This document shows, piece after piece, positions 33,724-44,999 of a stretch of DNA of 64,000 bases; the stretch's first letter is position 1; each line of letters opens with the position of its first letter. The notes under the pieces are model-generated. The model was not told the origin of the DNA, ran no database searches, and was given only the letters and a program-made list of their open reading frames with translations. Made by a program: the position numbers and the translations under genes. Origin of the DNA: Diphasiastrum complanatum (taxonomy: Eukaryota > Streptophyta > Lycopodiopsida > Lycopodiales > Lycopodiaceae); NCBI GenBank assembly GCA_029204225.1, contig CM055095.1, positions 45,187,446 through 45,251,445 on the forward strand. The letters are read 5' to 3'.

Positions 33724-34941
33724 ATGGGCCCAGCCGCAATTCTGTGGGACATAGAGAATTGTCCAGTGCCAGGTGAGATTAATGCAGAAGATGTTGCTGG
33801 TAACCTTCGCACGGCATTGCTAGTGCATCCGGCAATCGGAGGTTCGGTGACAATGTTCGCTGCATATGGTGACTTCAACCATTTTCCCAGGAAGGTTAGG
33901 GAAGGGTGCCAAAGAACAGGTGTGAACCTTATTGATGTGCCAAATGGAAAGAAAGATGCATCTGACAAGGCAATTTTTGTGGATATGTTTCTTTTTGCTC
34001 TCGACAATCCACCTCCTTGTACCATCTTCCTTATATCTGGAGATGTAGATTTTGCCTCTGCTTTACATAAGTTGGGGTTAAGGGGCTACACAATTGTGCT
34101 AGCTATTCCTTCGGGGGTTGGAGTCGCCTCAGCTCTAATTAGCGCAGGAAAGTATGTATGGGATTGGCCCAGTGTTGCCCGTGGCAATGGTCTTGTTCCA
34201 GCGAAGGCGTTTCAAGCAGGCAAGTATTTATGTGCAGGCAATGAAATTCATGGTTGTGCTGCTCGGCAAAGCTCGGGTTGGATTGCAGTTGACGATTCTG
34301 ATCAACCAAAGCATGAGTTTGCCCTCCCAGATTCTTCTCAAAGGAACATTTTGAAGAAAGCGATTATTAATGGAAGTAATTCCTATTCTCCTCGGAATGA
34401 TCAACCCGCTGCTACTCAGTTGAGGTCTCTTGAGAAATCTTTCATTGATGGGGTTCTTGGAGGGGACGAACATCAAGAACAGAATGAGGGTGTTGAGCCG
34501 ACCAAACCAAGGGTGAGTTTTCAAACTTCGAAGGTTAAACCCCGAGATCTCGGGGTCCTGAAGCGACAGCTTGTCAGACTCGTCAGCATGAAGGGGGGCA
34601 AAGTAAAGTTGGATCGCATTGGAGCACAATATAACAACACTTTTGGCAGACCCTTGATCATGGATGAGTATGAACCTTCCAAGCTTGTTCGTGTGATCAA
34701 AAGTATGCCTGAGACCTTCTTCATCGAAGGGAAATGCACTAGAAAGATTTTGCATCTAACAAAAGCAGGTATGGAATTTGCAAGCAAGTGCAAGGGTTCT
34801 TGTATCTCATCTCCAGATTCAAATTTCATTTCTGCTGATAAGAAAGACGGCGACCGTGATGAAAGGGAAAAAGAAGTTACTGGCTTCAAAATCCAGCCGA
34901 CGAGAGGGAAGAAGAGGTTGCTAGCTTTGAAATCCAGCTGA
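33724..34941 (+). CDS. NYN-domain ribonuclease-like protein with OST-HTH/LOTUS domain (MARF1-like)
   Basis: This intronless 405-residue ORF starts MGPAAILWDIENCPVPG, the typical opening of plant NYN (PIN-like) proteins related to limkain-b1/MARF1. Residues 4-150 form the NYN domain, with acidic residues expected in the metal site: D9 and E11 (WDIEN), D81 (ASDKAI) and D106/D108 (ISGDVDFASAL). Residues about 274-350 (DLGVLKRQLVRLVSMKGGKV ... KILHLTKAG) form an OST-HTH/LOTUS RNA-binding domain. Such proteins are thought to cleave or bind RNA in cytoplasmic granules. The ATG at 33,724 is chosen because the domain begins four residues later. The ORF ends KKRLLALKSS, but another frame continues with sensible protein, so the true 3' end is doubtful. 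Confidence 0.85.
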   Translation: MGPAAILWDIENCPVPGEINAEDVAGNLRTALLVHPAIGGSVTMFAAYGDFNHFPRKVREGCQRTGVNLIDVPNGKKDASDKAIFVDMFLFALDNPPPCTIFLISGDVDFASALHKLGLRGYTIVLAIPSGVGVASALISAGKYVWDWPSVARGNGLVPAKAFQAGKYLCAGNEIHGCAARQSSGWIAVDDSDQPKHEFALPDSSQRNILKKAIINGSNSYSPRNDQPAATQLRSLEKSFIDGVLGGDEHQEQNEGVEPTKPRVSFQTSKVKPRDLGVLKRQLVRLVSMKGGKVKLDRIGAQYNNTFGRPLIMDEYEPSKLVRVIKSMPETFFIEGKCTRKILHLTKAGMEFASKCKGSCISSPDSNFISADKKDGDRDEREKEVTGFKIQPTRGKKRLLALKSS

Positions 34942-35260
34942 AAAGTGCGCGTGTCCAAGAGCATGAAGTAGGAGTGAGATTGGAGGCATTTAACCGAGAC
35001 TTACAAGAACTACTTGAAAGCCATGGATGTAAAATTCTTTCTGGTAGCTCTATCAGCAACGATATGCAAAGCATGTGGACGACATCACTTTAGAAATTGA
35101 CACCCTTGAAAGCCATTTTTAGAAGGCATATGATGTTGCTGTTTTGAAGGAAGAAGGATTGGGCAGAAAGTCTCTTATTGCAAAGTGTGCCATTAAAAGG
35201 AACTTAGTGCATGATTGGCATGCAGCTCTTGAATGGTCGGCCCCCTCATGATTCAAGAAT
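34900..35260 (+). pseudogene. Frameshifted continuation of the NYN/LOTUS gene
   Basis: From about 34,900 the next frame reads EEEVASFEIQLKSA, EAFNRDLQELLESHGCKIL, and a third frame QQRYAKHVDDITLEIDTLES and KAYDVAVLKEEG with one stop. FNRDLQELLESHGCKI resembles the start of another LOTUS domain. This suggests the gene once continued for at least 100 codons and suffered two frame changes, or that the ends are spliced in a way I cannot see. If real, the 405-residue ORF is a truncated product. Confidence 0.5.
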
Positions 35261-36639
35261 TTGGAGAGCTAACACTCTAAGATGCGGATAAAGCCCTCTT
35301 TGTTTCTAGTGTAGCATAGGTCCAATTATGCAACCTTGGCTGGATGCAAAAGGCAACGCCTTGTGTGTTTGTAAAGGTCATTTCCTCCGGATCTTAAGCA
35401 ATACACTAGATAGCAACTCACTGTGGTTTAGCTATAATGATGTTGAAATCAGTTTGTTGGGTCCTGTATGTTATTGGATTAGTTTGATATTGCTGCAAAG
35501 CTTTGAGCTACTGACATGCTTGATAATTGGTTACTTGAATCGGTCTTCAGGCTTTTGATCATCTTTTGCTTACGCTGATGATGTTACCCATCAATTTTTC
35601 TGATACCTTTTATTCCTCTTTCCCTAAGTTTTGTAGATGTAGATTTAATGGATGTACTTGAATGATTGTCTTGGTGGAAAATAAGATATGCTGCAACATC
35701 TTGGTCCAAGTGGGCTGCTTAAGCTTCCCGCTCTCAAGCATTAGCTAGCCTCATGTTCATTTGGAGAGAGAGATTTTATGGATGTTTCATGTTTCATGTA
35801 TATGTGATTGTGTTTTTTACTTTGTATCACACTTTTCATTGTGGATATTGAAGACGTTTAAATAAAGACCTTGAACGGCGATTTACGACAGCTTTGATAT
35901 TGCAACCGCTCCATTTTGAAACTTTAATGAAGAAACTATGAATCAAGTGATTTGCACCTACATGCAAGGAGCAATCTCTTCCTGCACTGTCAGATAAAAG
36001 TATGATATCGACCAGAGTCACAAACGACCTCTGGATACAAAGATTTGGAGCTCCACTTCCGCATGCGGCCCAGCTCCAACGATCACACACTGTTGTTAAC
36101 CTTTCCTGCCAAAGTGTTCGATGCTCCCGAGGAGGGTCACTTCGTTTATTTGTTGCTTTTATGGATCAATTCTACTCGATTAAACCTTTTCTGATGAGCT
36201 GGTTAATGGTATAAGCGTTTGTCGGATGCTGATTTGTGAAGTGAAGTCTGCATGCACTGGCGCTTCTGTTTTTCTGATTTGATGAAAGCTGCCTCCTCCA
36301 TCGCTGCCATCTCGGATTATCCAATTGCGCATGTTTGGAAAGGGATTCAGATATTTTACAAATGATAGAGAAAAGACACCGTGAAAGAAAATTCTCTTGA
36401 ATTCCGATTTTAATCAGGTGAAACAATCGAGATCAAGTCGAAGTTGATTAAGGAGGTAGACGTTTATTACTTTGCGAGGAAGCGAACCATTTCACTAGCT
36501 GAGCGATTTAGGGAGACTTTGAGAAACGATATCTTTGGAGATTTTGAAGACGTTAGAAGGGAAATTATTCTTATTTTCAATGGATGATTGCAATGCGGGC
36601 GTTCACAGTATGGATCAAAATGCAATTCAACCCAAAATG
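35261..36639. other. Intergenic, no gene seen
   Basis: Presumed 3' flank of the NYN gene with short ORFs only. A T-rich stretch around 35,815-35,860 could hold a polyadenylation region. No conserved motif was found. Confidence 0.4.
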
Positions 36640-37645
36640 AATGCAAATCAACACAAAAAGAGACCTACTTCACCATCCCTTCCATCCCCACCCCTCTCTA
36701 ATCGTCCTTGCCATGAATCCTTTTGTACCTCCCTTCGAATCTTTGGTGACAAATCAGCAACGGGTTTTTCAGAAGATTATTATGGAGCATCTTCACTCTT
36801 ATTCCTTCGGTCAACTTATCAAAGATTCACTTTGTTCGAGCTCGTTTTCTTTCTTGTGCTGGTCCAGGTGCAGGGGCTTGGCTGGTTGCACGTCCAGTTC
36901 TTCCACTATTGCAAGTCAACAATGACTTGTTTTGTAACTGCCCTTCGAACGAGATTGGGACTTCCACATCCATTGTTAATTGGTATCTCTAAGTGTTCAT
37001 GTGGGCGTGTTGGATTCCTTGGGTACTCATCTTATGCAGTGTCCCTCAAGTGGAGAACATATTGTTTCACATGATTCCATTCGTGATGTCGTTGCTGCTA
37101 TTGCTCATGATAGTGGTTTTTATGTTGTTCGAAAACAAACACACATTTTACTAGGGCCTTCTTCGCAATCTACTCGACGACGAGTTGACCTTTTTCTTTC
37201 CCGTGACGGAATTCGTACTCTAGGAGATGTTGTAATTGTTGATCCCTCTCGTCATGACCTCCTTCGTCGTTCTTCCACCACGCAAGGGGCCGCAGCATCT
37301 CACGCAGCTCAAGAAAAGGAAAGAGATTATAATGATCATGCACCCAGTGAAGATTTTATCCCCTTTGCCTTGGAAACCTATTGTTGTCTTCACAAGATAT
37401 TTAATGATTTTTTATGTTTATGTGCGGAGCTTATGGTGAAACAACAAGGACAAAGCATTAGCTTACCTTCCGTCATTGTTTTTTTCTACCGTCAACGTAT
37501 TTCTATAGCATTACGACGTTCACAAGCGGTTTCAATTCTTCGACGGGTTCAGTTTGCAGAAGCAGCTGTTTCAAAGCTTCATGCATTACCTATTACTGGT
37601 TCTATTTTAGTTAGTGATTTATATCAGGCAGTTGGTTTTGAGTAA
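36640..37645 (+). pseudogene. L1-type (LINE) C-terminal region, frameshifted
   Basis: The series RARFLSCAGPGAGAWLVARP, FVTALRTRLGLPHPLLIG, CSCG, SLGTHLMQCPSSGEHIVSHD, TRRRVDLFLSRDGIRTLGDV, PFALETYCCLHK and FYRQRISIALRRSQAVSILR is spread over three frames. It is the conserved tail that follows the RT in a plant LINE group, with a zinc-binding-like C.CG...H...C cluster. The last 221-residue ORF (36,980-37,642) is intact from the cluster onward. No RT core is present, so this is a 5'-truncated insertion, as usual for LINEs. Confidence 0.7.
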
Positions 37646-38189
37646 GTAGCTTACTTTTTAGTTACTAATCTATATCGGGTAGTTAGTTTTAAGTAATCAG
37701 CTTACTATTCTAAGTTTTACTTAGCTTTTGGATAGTTTAATTCATTTTTGCCGTTCTTCGGTATTATTTTAAATACTTTAATCTTCTTGTTTGATCATGG
37801 GTTTTCCCATCATTTTTAATTAAAGCAGAGATATTCTTGGGATGAAGAAAAATATCAAAAATACAATATTGTTTATTTGCTTGCCCCCACCACTCCCGAG
37901 GCCACCCCAACTCCCAATGATCTAACCATAGTGTCTATAGTCACAGTTAACAACCTAAGTTGTTCACAGTCTAACTTGTCAGAATTTGAAAATATGACCA
38001 CCATCCACAAATTCAAATCAGGGAAAAAAACATCCCTCCACTGGAATGAAAATTTGAGTGCCATCTCCAAATTGGACTGAAAATATGAGCATCATCTCCA
38101 CATCGGACTGAGATTATGAGATTATGAGTGCCATCTCCACATTGGACTGAAAATATGAGGGACAGAGTATATAATATAATTAAAGATAA
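37646..38189. other. No gene; short tandem duplications
   Basis: Near 37,630-37,700 the segment TAGTTA/AGTAAGCAGCTTACT is repeated about 57 bp apart. At 38,030-38,160 a unit of about 35-40 bp (TGAAAATATGAG...CCATCTCCACATTGGAC) repeats three times. Confidence 0.6.
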
Positions 38190-39300
38190 GTATTTTGTTT
38201 TGTTTTGTACTATTTTGTTTTGTCTTGCTTTATCTGATGACGACATTGTATCATCTACATTTGGATATTCCTAATGATTTGGCACCCATACAGAGACGAG
38301 GAGGCAAAGGAGTTCCAATATTTGCTGCTGATCGTTCCCGTTATAGGGCAGAAGGTAAAACGAACTTGGATTGTGGACTGACGGATCATTGTATCCTCAA
38401 GATCCTAGCACATTGACTCGTCCCACATTCTCTTCAATAACTAATCTAGTAATATGGATATGCAATGGGCATAATGAATTATTAGGATATTGTGAGAGAT
38501 TACAAAACTATGGAAATCAGTTTTCAATGAAAAAAATTCACTTTTTAGAATGTGAGTTGATACACATATCCTCTTTTTATCAAAAAAGAGATTATCATGT
38601 CCAAAAGACTTAAGAGGAAAATGAACAACTTAAAAGAAATAATGGATCATTACAAAAGCATAATGAATCATTATAGAAGAATAATGATTCATTACAAAAG
38701 ATAGTGTTTCATATCAAATCAGAACTAGATCGAATGCAAGCAATCTTACAATCTATTCGTATGGAAAACTTGCAATTACTGAAGGATGTGGAAGAGGCCA
38801 AGAAGGAGGAGGCTAGGAAGAAGCGAAAGCGGGAAAGTTGCAAGGATTTTCAGACCCTTTCAAAAGGAGGTTATTGAAATAGAAGAATTCGAGCATTCAA
38901 GTAAGCATACTCTGATTTTTTTTGTAACTTGATTAGTGACATATGGCTTTATTTCTGCTACTATGTTGTTCTGCTAACTATATGGTTTTGTTTTGCAGAT
39001 CTGCATTAGTATCTCATCAGAATATAAAGGACAATGCTGGAATGTCGTTGGGCTCAATATTGACAGACAAATCCACTTAGTGTATCATGATGAACAATAT
39101 GAGTTCCAATGTAAAGTCCAAAATTACAGAGTCTTTGATGTTAGACATTCAGAAAATTTTAGATAAAACTATAGTTCAGGGTGCCTGTGATTTTGCTGGT
39201 ATTAGCAAAGAAGCATATTTAACAATATTTCAACTTATTAAGGATGCCTTTAAGCAAGTTCGAATTAGAAAAGTCCAACACATTCTGTTTCATTGAGTTT
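38190..39300 (+). other. Coding-like but unrecognised sequence
   Basis: Plus-strand readings include QRRGGKGVPIFAADRSRYRA, DGSLYPQDPSTLTRPTFSSI, a helical stretch with ELDRMQAILQSIRMENLQLL and EAKKEEARKKRKRES, then SLMLDIQKILDKTIVQGACD and GISKEAYLTIFQLIKDAFKQ. The coiled-coil-like run and a possible intron around 38,890-39,000 (GTAAGCATAC ... TTTTGCAG) suggest exons of one gene, host or transposon. I do not recognise the family. Stops near 38,610 and 38,670 suggest decay. Confidence 0.35.
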
Positions 39301-39889
39301 GGATACAATTTGTTGTCATTGGTTGTGAAGAGATGACAAAGAAATGCAAGGTAAAATCAATAAGGTGGATTTATATATTCTCGTACAATATTTAGCAAAA
39401 TAGTTTGCTAGTTTTTTACTCAGAATGGTTAGTTGAAATGCATATTAGTTGGCCATAAGATATGTTCTAAGTCACTCTCGAGTTTTGAATTTACAAGGTT
39501 AAAACACCATTTGATGGGGCAAACTGTAATTGAAAAAAAATAAAATTTATTTATTGGAGAAAATTCTCTTCAAAATAATCTAGGATGTAAGTCATTGCAA
39601 GTAAAGGACCAAAAATTTATTTACTTTGGGAGATGAGAAAAGGTAAGTCTTCTACGCATTTCCTCTGACTCTCCCTAGTTTTGAACAGAAAAGATGAATG
39701 TTTTAGATCTCAATTATCATTTTGACGAGTTTTCTTTCCTTCTAAAAGGTCCTTCTCCTTATTATTCCCTCAACCAAAGGAATCCCAATCCATATCACAA
39801 CTTGCTCTTTCTTGCCTAAAGATGGTATAAATCTTTCCCTCTAATGAGCTATATCAAATCTCTTTTCTAGCATAGAGAATTTAGACTTC
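39301..39889. other. No recognisable feature
   Basis: AT-rich flank to the left of a gypsy LTR. The LTR may begin within it, but no TGTTGG start is visible. Confidence 0.4.
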
Positions 39890-40475
39890 TTTTTTGGCCT
39901 AAATGTCAAGTTAGTGAATAAAGTTGGGTTTCCCTCCCATTTGGATGGTTCCCACTATTTTTTAAATTTGAATAATTAGGGAGGCAAAAATGGACGAATA
40001 GGATTCAGAGGCCAGGTTCCTTCTCTCTACTATAAAAAAGGACCAACTCGAGTTTCCTACACATGTACATATTTTCATTTCAATAAAGCAAACTGGTTCT
40101 CTTGTGAAATGGATTTATGAATGTCCTTGCTCTCTATCACTTTTACTCCATCTCTCATGTTTTATTTGTGTTTGCTAATTGTTGGATCTGATTGTTATTG
40201 GGATTGCATGTTTTTATACTTTTTATGAGAGAGAAAGGGAGAGAGAGAAAGAGTAAGCTATTTTCATTGTGGATCTTAGAGTTAATGATTGTAGTGTTAA
40301 TGCTTAGTGTTAATGGATGTTAGAGTTAGACTCGGATCTTTCATCCATGCTAAAATCTGAACTATGCTATCACTCTTATGGGAACGAATCTATGCGTGAC
40401 AACTAACTTCATCTCCTTGATGCTAGATTGATTAGATCTTGGGTTGAGGATAGGCAAGAAAAGAAACCCACTACA
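39890..40475 (+). repeat. Gypsy LTR with primer site behind it
   Basis: It shares long stretches with 45,718-46,198, such as CCTAAATGTCAAGTTAGT and TGGATTTATGAATGTCCTTG against TGGATTTGTGAATGTCCTTG, and ends CACTACA. CTCTACTATAAAAAAGGACC near 40,036 looks like its TATA box. The left edge is uncertain because the first 170 bases of the family LTR are not matched. Confidence 0.7.
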
Positions 40476-40479
40476 ATTT

Positions 40480-40497
40480 TGGCGCCATTGCCGGGGA
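40480..40497 (+). other. Primer-binding site, tRNA-Asp type
   Basis: TGGCGCCATTGCCGGGGA, one base different from the site at 23,496. It lies four bases after the LTR. Confidence 0.85.
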
Positions 40498-41908
40498 GCT
40501 ACACCAATTTTTCAGTTTGCAGCATGTTTATTGGATGGTTAGCTTGCATTAGGCATCTTGTCGTGGCATGAATAGTGTTAAATATGCATTTAGGGTTAGT
40601 TTTGGAGTGATTTTGCTTGATTAGAGTAGATTTGCTTGTTCGAAATCTAACTGATTGTGGAATAGGGAAAGCTATTTAGATCACCAATCTTAAGATCCAT
40701 TTGGATCTGAGATATCAAAAAAATAACAACAAAAATCGGTCAAATCTGTCAGATTTTGGTCAAAAGGAGGCAAAACCTATCAGAGCTGATAACTTTTTGC
40801 CCTCTTTCAGAAAATGTTTGCCGAGTTGTAGACACCTTCGGTTTTGATCAAAAAACTTTCAGTTTGAAGGGCAAACAATCCTTCCCAGTGGATTCTAGAA
40901 AAACGAAATCTACGACCAAGTTTGTCTATGAAAATATTATTACACTTTTTGTCAATCAAGCGATAAAGTGTTTACTGGAAGATTTTTTTGTTATACACAG
41001 ATTTAGTACTCCATATTATCCCAGAGGAAATGGCCAAGCTGAATCTTCCAGTAAGATTCTCTGCACTATTATGACGAAAACAGTTGAAGCGAGTCGATCT
41101 GATTGGGAACATAAACTGCATGCAACATTATGGGCATTCATAATCGCTTACACGAGTAGTACAAATCAAACACCCTTTCAACTTGTTTATGGTCAAGATG
41201 ATGTCATGTCGATTGAAGTTTTAATACCATCTTTATGCATAGCAGCAACAAAGAAGTTAAATGATGACAAGTCTTTACAACTGCGTCATGAAGCTTTGCA
41301 CAAATTATGTGAAACAAGATTGATGGCAGCTCATGCGTTAGCAGCAGAGAAAGCCCATCGTAAGACATGGCATGATCGTCGATTACACAAAAAGGATTTG
41401 AAAGAAGGAGATCTAGTATTGATGTACAAAACCAAGCTGATCAAGGAAAAATTGAAGTTTACCGGTGAAGGCCCGGCCCGTATAGAGTGAAGAGAATCCT
41501 GAACTGAATAGTGATTCTTGAATACTTAGATGAAAAACATTTTGATACTCCCGTGAATGACAGTTGACTATGCAAGTTTTGGCAGCCTACTTCGCCAGTT
41601 CAGCCAGTATGATCCAAATTATTTTTTATGTTTATTTGTTTTTGAATTTCTTGTTTTCACTACTTAATTGTTGATTTCTTTTGGAAAAGACAGCATAAAA
41701 AAAAAATGAACAAAAAATAAGGAAAGACTGATGAGCAAAAGTCAGAAATGTCATCAGATCATAAAGTAATCAGATCTTTATGGAAAAATGACTTAGGAAA
41801 TCACTTTTTTGGTCATTTTTTGCACAAACTATGTTAGAATTGCTTGCCGAGTTTTTAGAAGTAAGATCCACCTCAGATATACCCCTACTGAGTTGGGCGA
41901 ACGTTCTT
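40498..41908 (+). pseudogene. Gypsy leader fused to integrase C-terminus (internal deletion)
   Basis: Only about 400 bases after the primer site the sequence becomes integrase. It reads TKFVYENIITLFVNQAIKCL, FFVIHRFSTPYYPRGNGQAE, VEASRSDWEHKLHATLWAF, TPFQLVYGQDDVMS and GDLVLMYKTKLIKEKLKFTG, and goes out of frame near 41,490. Gag, protease, RT and RNase H are all gone. The catalytic glutamate in NGQAE is kept. It is the same family as 22,097-22,790. The sequence ends at 41,908, where the minus-strand copia LTR starts. Confidence 0.8.
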
Positions 41909-42728
41909 TGTTGAATTTCACACGTGTGGATTGTCCACTACATGTACTTGTGATCTCCTAAGGTGTGTAGATGCACCAAGATCAAGACTAGATTGAGATT
42001 CAAGATCTATCTTTGATTCTATGGCAAAAACACACTACTACATGCATTCAATCACTTCCAACTCTCACTCACACGTGTGGGAAGTGTTCCAAAAGTATTC
42101 TAAGTAAAAACAGGCTGCTCTCCTCGGGTAGAGAGAGAAAAACCATCATGAGCTCTCGGGTAGAGAGAGAAAGCTAGAAATTCAATGACACTCAAAATCC
42201 ACTCAATCTCAAAATCAATTAGATCCAAAAGGAGGAGTACAATGATACTAATAGATTCATGAGCTACCACTATGCTTCACTATGATTGGATCACACTTTG
42301 CCACCTCTTAATCCTATTGGACCATTGATCCATGCACCTCTAAGTTCTATTGGACTATATTCAAGCACACCTCAATTTTCTATTGGACCTCACAAGGTTC
42401 CACCTCTAAATCCTATTGGACCTCTTAAGCTTCATCAAACAAAAGCATGACACTTGTCTACACTCTAATTGGCACAAGTTTGGCTCTATTTTGGCTCAAT
42501 ATTGGCATTACAAGTGGAAATGGATAATTTGCCATCTATGCCAAATTTGACCCTATCAACATCCTACACCTAAATGCTTGACTATGAAATTCTATGAGAC
42601 CCCTATATCAAACATTTTGATTTACTTTACAATTCTCCACACGTGGGAACATCCTCCACACATGTGAGATTCACTTACAAACTTCTATCATAAAAAATAC
42701 CAAGCTAGATTTTTGCCAATTTCTCACA
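41909..42728 (-). repeat. 3' LTR of a minus-strand copia element
   Basis: On the plus strand it starts TGTTGAATTTCACACG, the complement of the LTR end in the element at 1,810, and ends CTCACA. It keeps the two CTCTCTCTACCCGAG-type words and the five-box ATTGG array. It is about 90 bp longer, mostly through a segment near 42,640-42,715 containing further CCACACGTG/CACATGTG words. No opposite LTR is present at the right, so the element is 5'-truncated. Confidence 0.85.
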
Positions 42729-42854
42729 CTCCTCCTCAAAAAATAGCTTGGAAAGGTACTAGATCACTTGAGAAGTTTGTAAATCTTTTTGAGTGGATCC
42801 TTTGGTATGCATAAGAAGTGAAGATCAGCCAAGGGATCCATCATAGCAGCACCC

Positions 42855-44870
42855 TCACCATATCCATGATAAGATCTCTTTGGTAGAGATCTCTTGCCAA
42901 TGCCTCTGAAGAGTGCTCCACCAATATGCCACTATTATCATGGGCTTCCTCCATGCTTGATGATGATCTTTGCCTTGAAAGTTCCACTTGCATGATGGAT
43001 GCACCATAAATAGAGAAATCTGAGGCTTCCAAGCCTCATAAGGATTATGGAGATCAAGATCATAAGATGTGAAACAATGATGATTATCAAGATTATGCTT
43101 TCTAGCTTGACTAGTCCACATACAATGAACTATATCCATGATGGATCTAATCTTGATATCAAAGACTATCTTGATCTTTCTTAGGCTAGTTACTCTCTCA
43201 AGGATGTAAGTGTCCACTTTGGATGCTTCACTTAATCTCAAGAGGAGTTTACAATTTGCCTCAAAACATGTGAAAACATGATTTTCAAAAAAGTGAGTAC
43301 CAAGCTCAATCTTGTTCTTACTAGAACCAAGAGCATACTTTTGACAATACAATATCTTGCTTTCAAAAAGTATTGGAAACACATCTAAGTCAATAATGAC
43401 AAGAATCATGTCCATACCATAAGCATCATACAAAACTAGTATAGCTTTTCTTGAACTTTGAGATCCAAAAAATTCAATGAAGCAAGATAGCATTTCAAGC
43501 AAAGGAAGAGAAGCATATACGAATGTGTTGTAGTAGATACAACATAAAAGATGCCCCTCTTTTCCATGTAAGGTGAGCCATAAAGACTCGGCCATGCATC
43601 TTGAAAATCTTCTTGAAATCATATGAAGAAGAAACTCCTCCTCACACATTGGCCCCATCATAACTTGAATACCTTCAAAAAGGATAACTTGTGATGCTTC
43701 TTGAGAAGCCTTGATCTCAGCCACTTCCAAGATTGAATCTTCATGCAATATGACATCTCTATTCACGATCACATTTGAAATAGAGAGTGTAAAGACACTA
43801 AAGGCCTCCTTGATGGATGAGTATCCAATCATGATCCATGAGCTTGGATCATCATTCCTTCTTGTTTCCAAGGGAATATGTGCAAAGCAAGCACTACCAA
43901 GTTCACTAGGGTGATCAACCTTAGGCTTCATCTTGAATAAAACTTCATATGGTGCTATTCCTTCAAGAGCTCCAATACTCCTCAAAGCTTTGATCTTCAA
44001 TGAGAATTTATTCTCAACATATGCTTTGAATAATAAGGAATAATCATACACCATAATACTTGAAGAGAGAAGATATGTGCATCTTGTGTAATCCTCCTCC
44101 TTTGAAATATTGGAAATATAAGAAACATCAAGAGAGTTTGCACTCTCACTTGGATCCAATTTGTAGATGCCTTCAAATCTTGATCCATATGCAAGGATCT
44201 CACCATCCTTCTTAATCACACAATTGTCAATATTGAAATTGGCATCAAAGCCACTATCAAGAAGTTGGCCAACACTTAAGATGTTCTTTGTAAGCTTTGG
44301 GACAAAAAGAACATTGTTGAGAAAGAGATCTTTAGAAGATGCAAGCTTCAAGGGAATAATCCTTACTCCTTCAATATTGCACTCATGCTTACTTGCAAAG
44401 TATATGGTCTTCTTGACTCCATCATAAGGCATAATAGATGAAAAAAAGTTCTTGGAGCCACACATATGTGAAGATGCTCCACTATCAATATACCATGAGT
44501 CATCCTTGTTGAAGGTGGAAGAGGAGAAGCTTGATGCCATAAGAGAGCCTTTTCCATCACTTGCAATATAGTCTTCTTTCTCATTGGTGATGTTGGCTTG
44601 ATTGAGTTGATTCTTCTTCTTGAAGCAATTGGTGGCATAATGGCCTTTCTTGCCACAATAAAAGCACTTGATCATCTTCTTCTTGAGATTTGAATTAGAA
44701 GCATGAGAGGTATCCTCCTCCTCTCCATCTTGGTCTTTAGCTTTGTCATTAGAGAAGTGATGGTGTTGCTTCTTACTCCTCTCTTTGTGCTTGGATAATA
44801 GAACTTTGCCATCATCATGATTGAGTGATAGCTTGTCCATCCTCAAGAGTTTGTACTCTTGTCAACTGAT
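42855..44870 (-). CDS. Copia-derived 663-codon ORF: zinc knuckle and protease, no integrase or RT core
   Basis: Reading from 44,846, the protein aligns to the full element from gag MDKLSL onward. It has the CCHC knuckle CFYCGKKGHYATNCF and the protease DSGASSHMCGS. It then skips the pre-integrase motif and both integrase catalytic blocks (RS is joined to IGALEGIAPYEVLFKMKPKV) and lacks the YVDD RT block. After about residue 400 it is unlike RT apart from scraps such as FFENHVF. The frame nevertheless stays open for 1,992 bases. An in-frame TGA just upstream at about 44,869 separates it from the rest of gag, and homology ends near 44,870. It may be a non-autonomous gag-protease derivative or chance-open debris. 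Confidence 0.6.
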
Positions 44871-44999
44871 TGACAAAGGGCTTGATGTTGAGTTCATTGG
44901 AGATGCTTGTTTATAAATAAATGTGGATCCTTGATTGCTAAAGGAAGGAGGCATGGTAAACTTTCAAACTAGATGCATGTATAATCTCTAAGCATGAAG

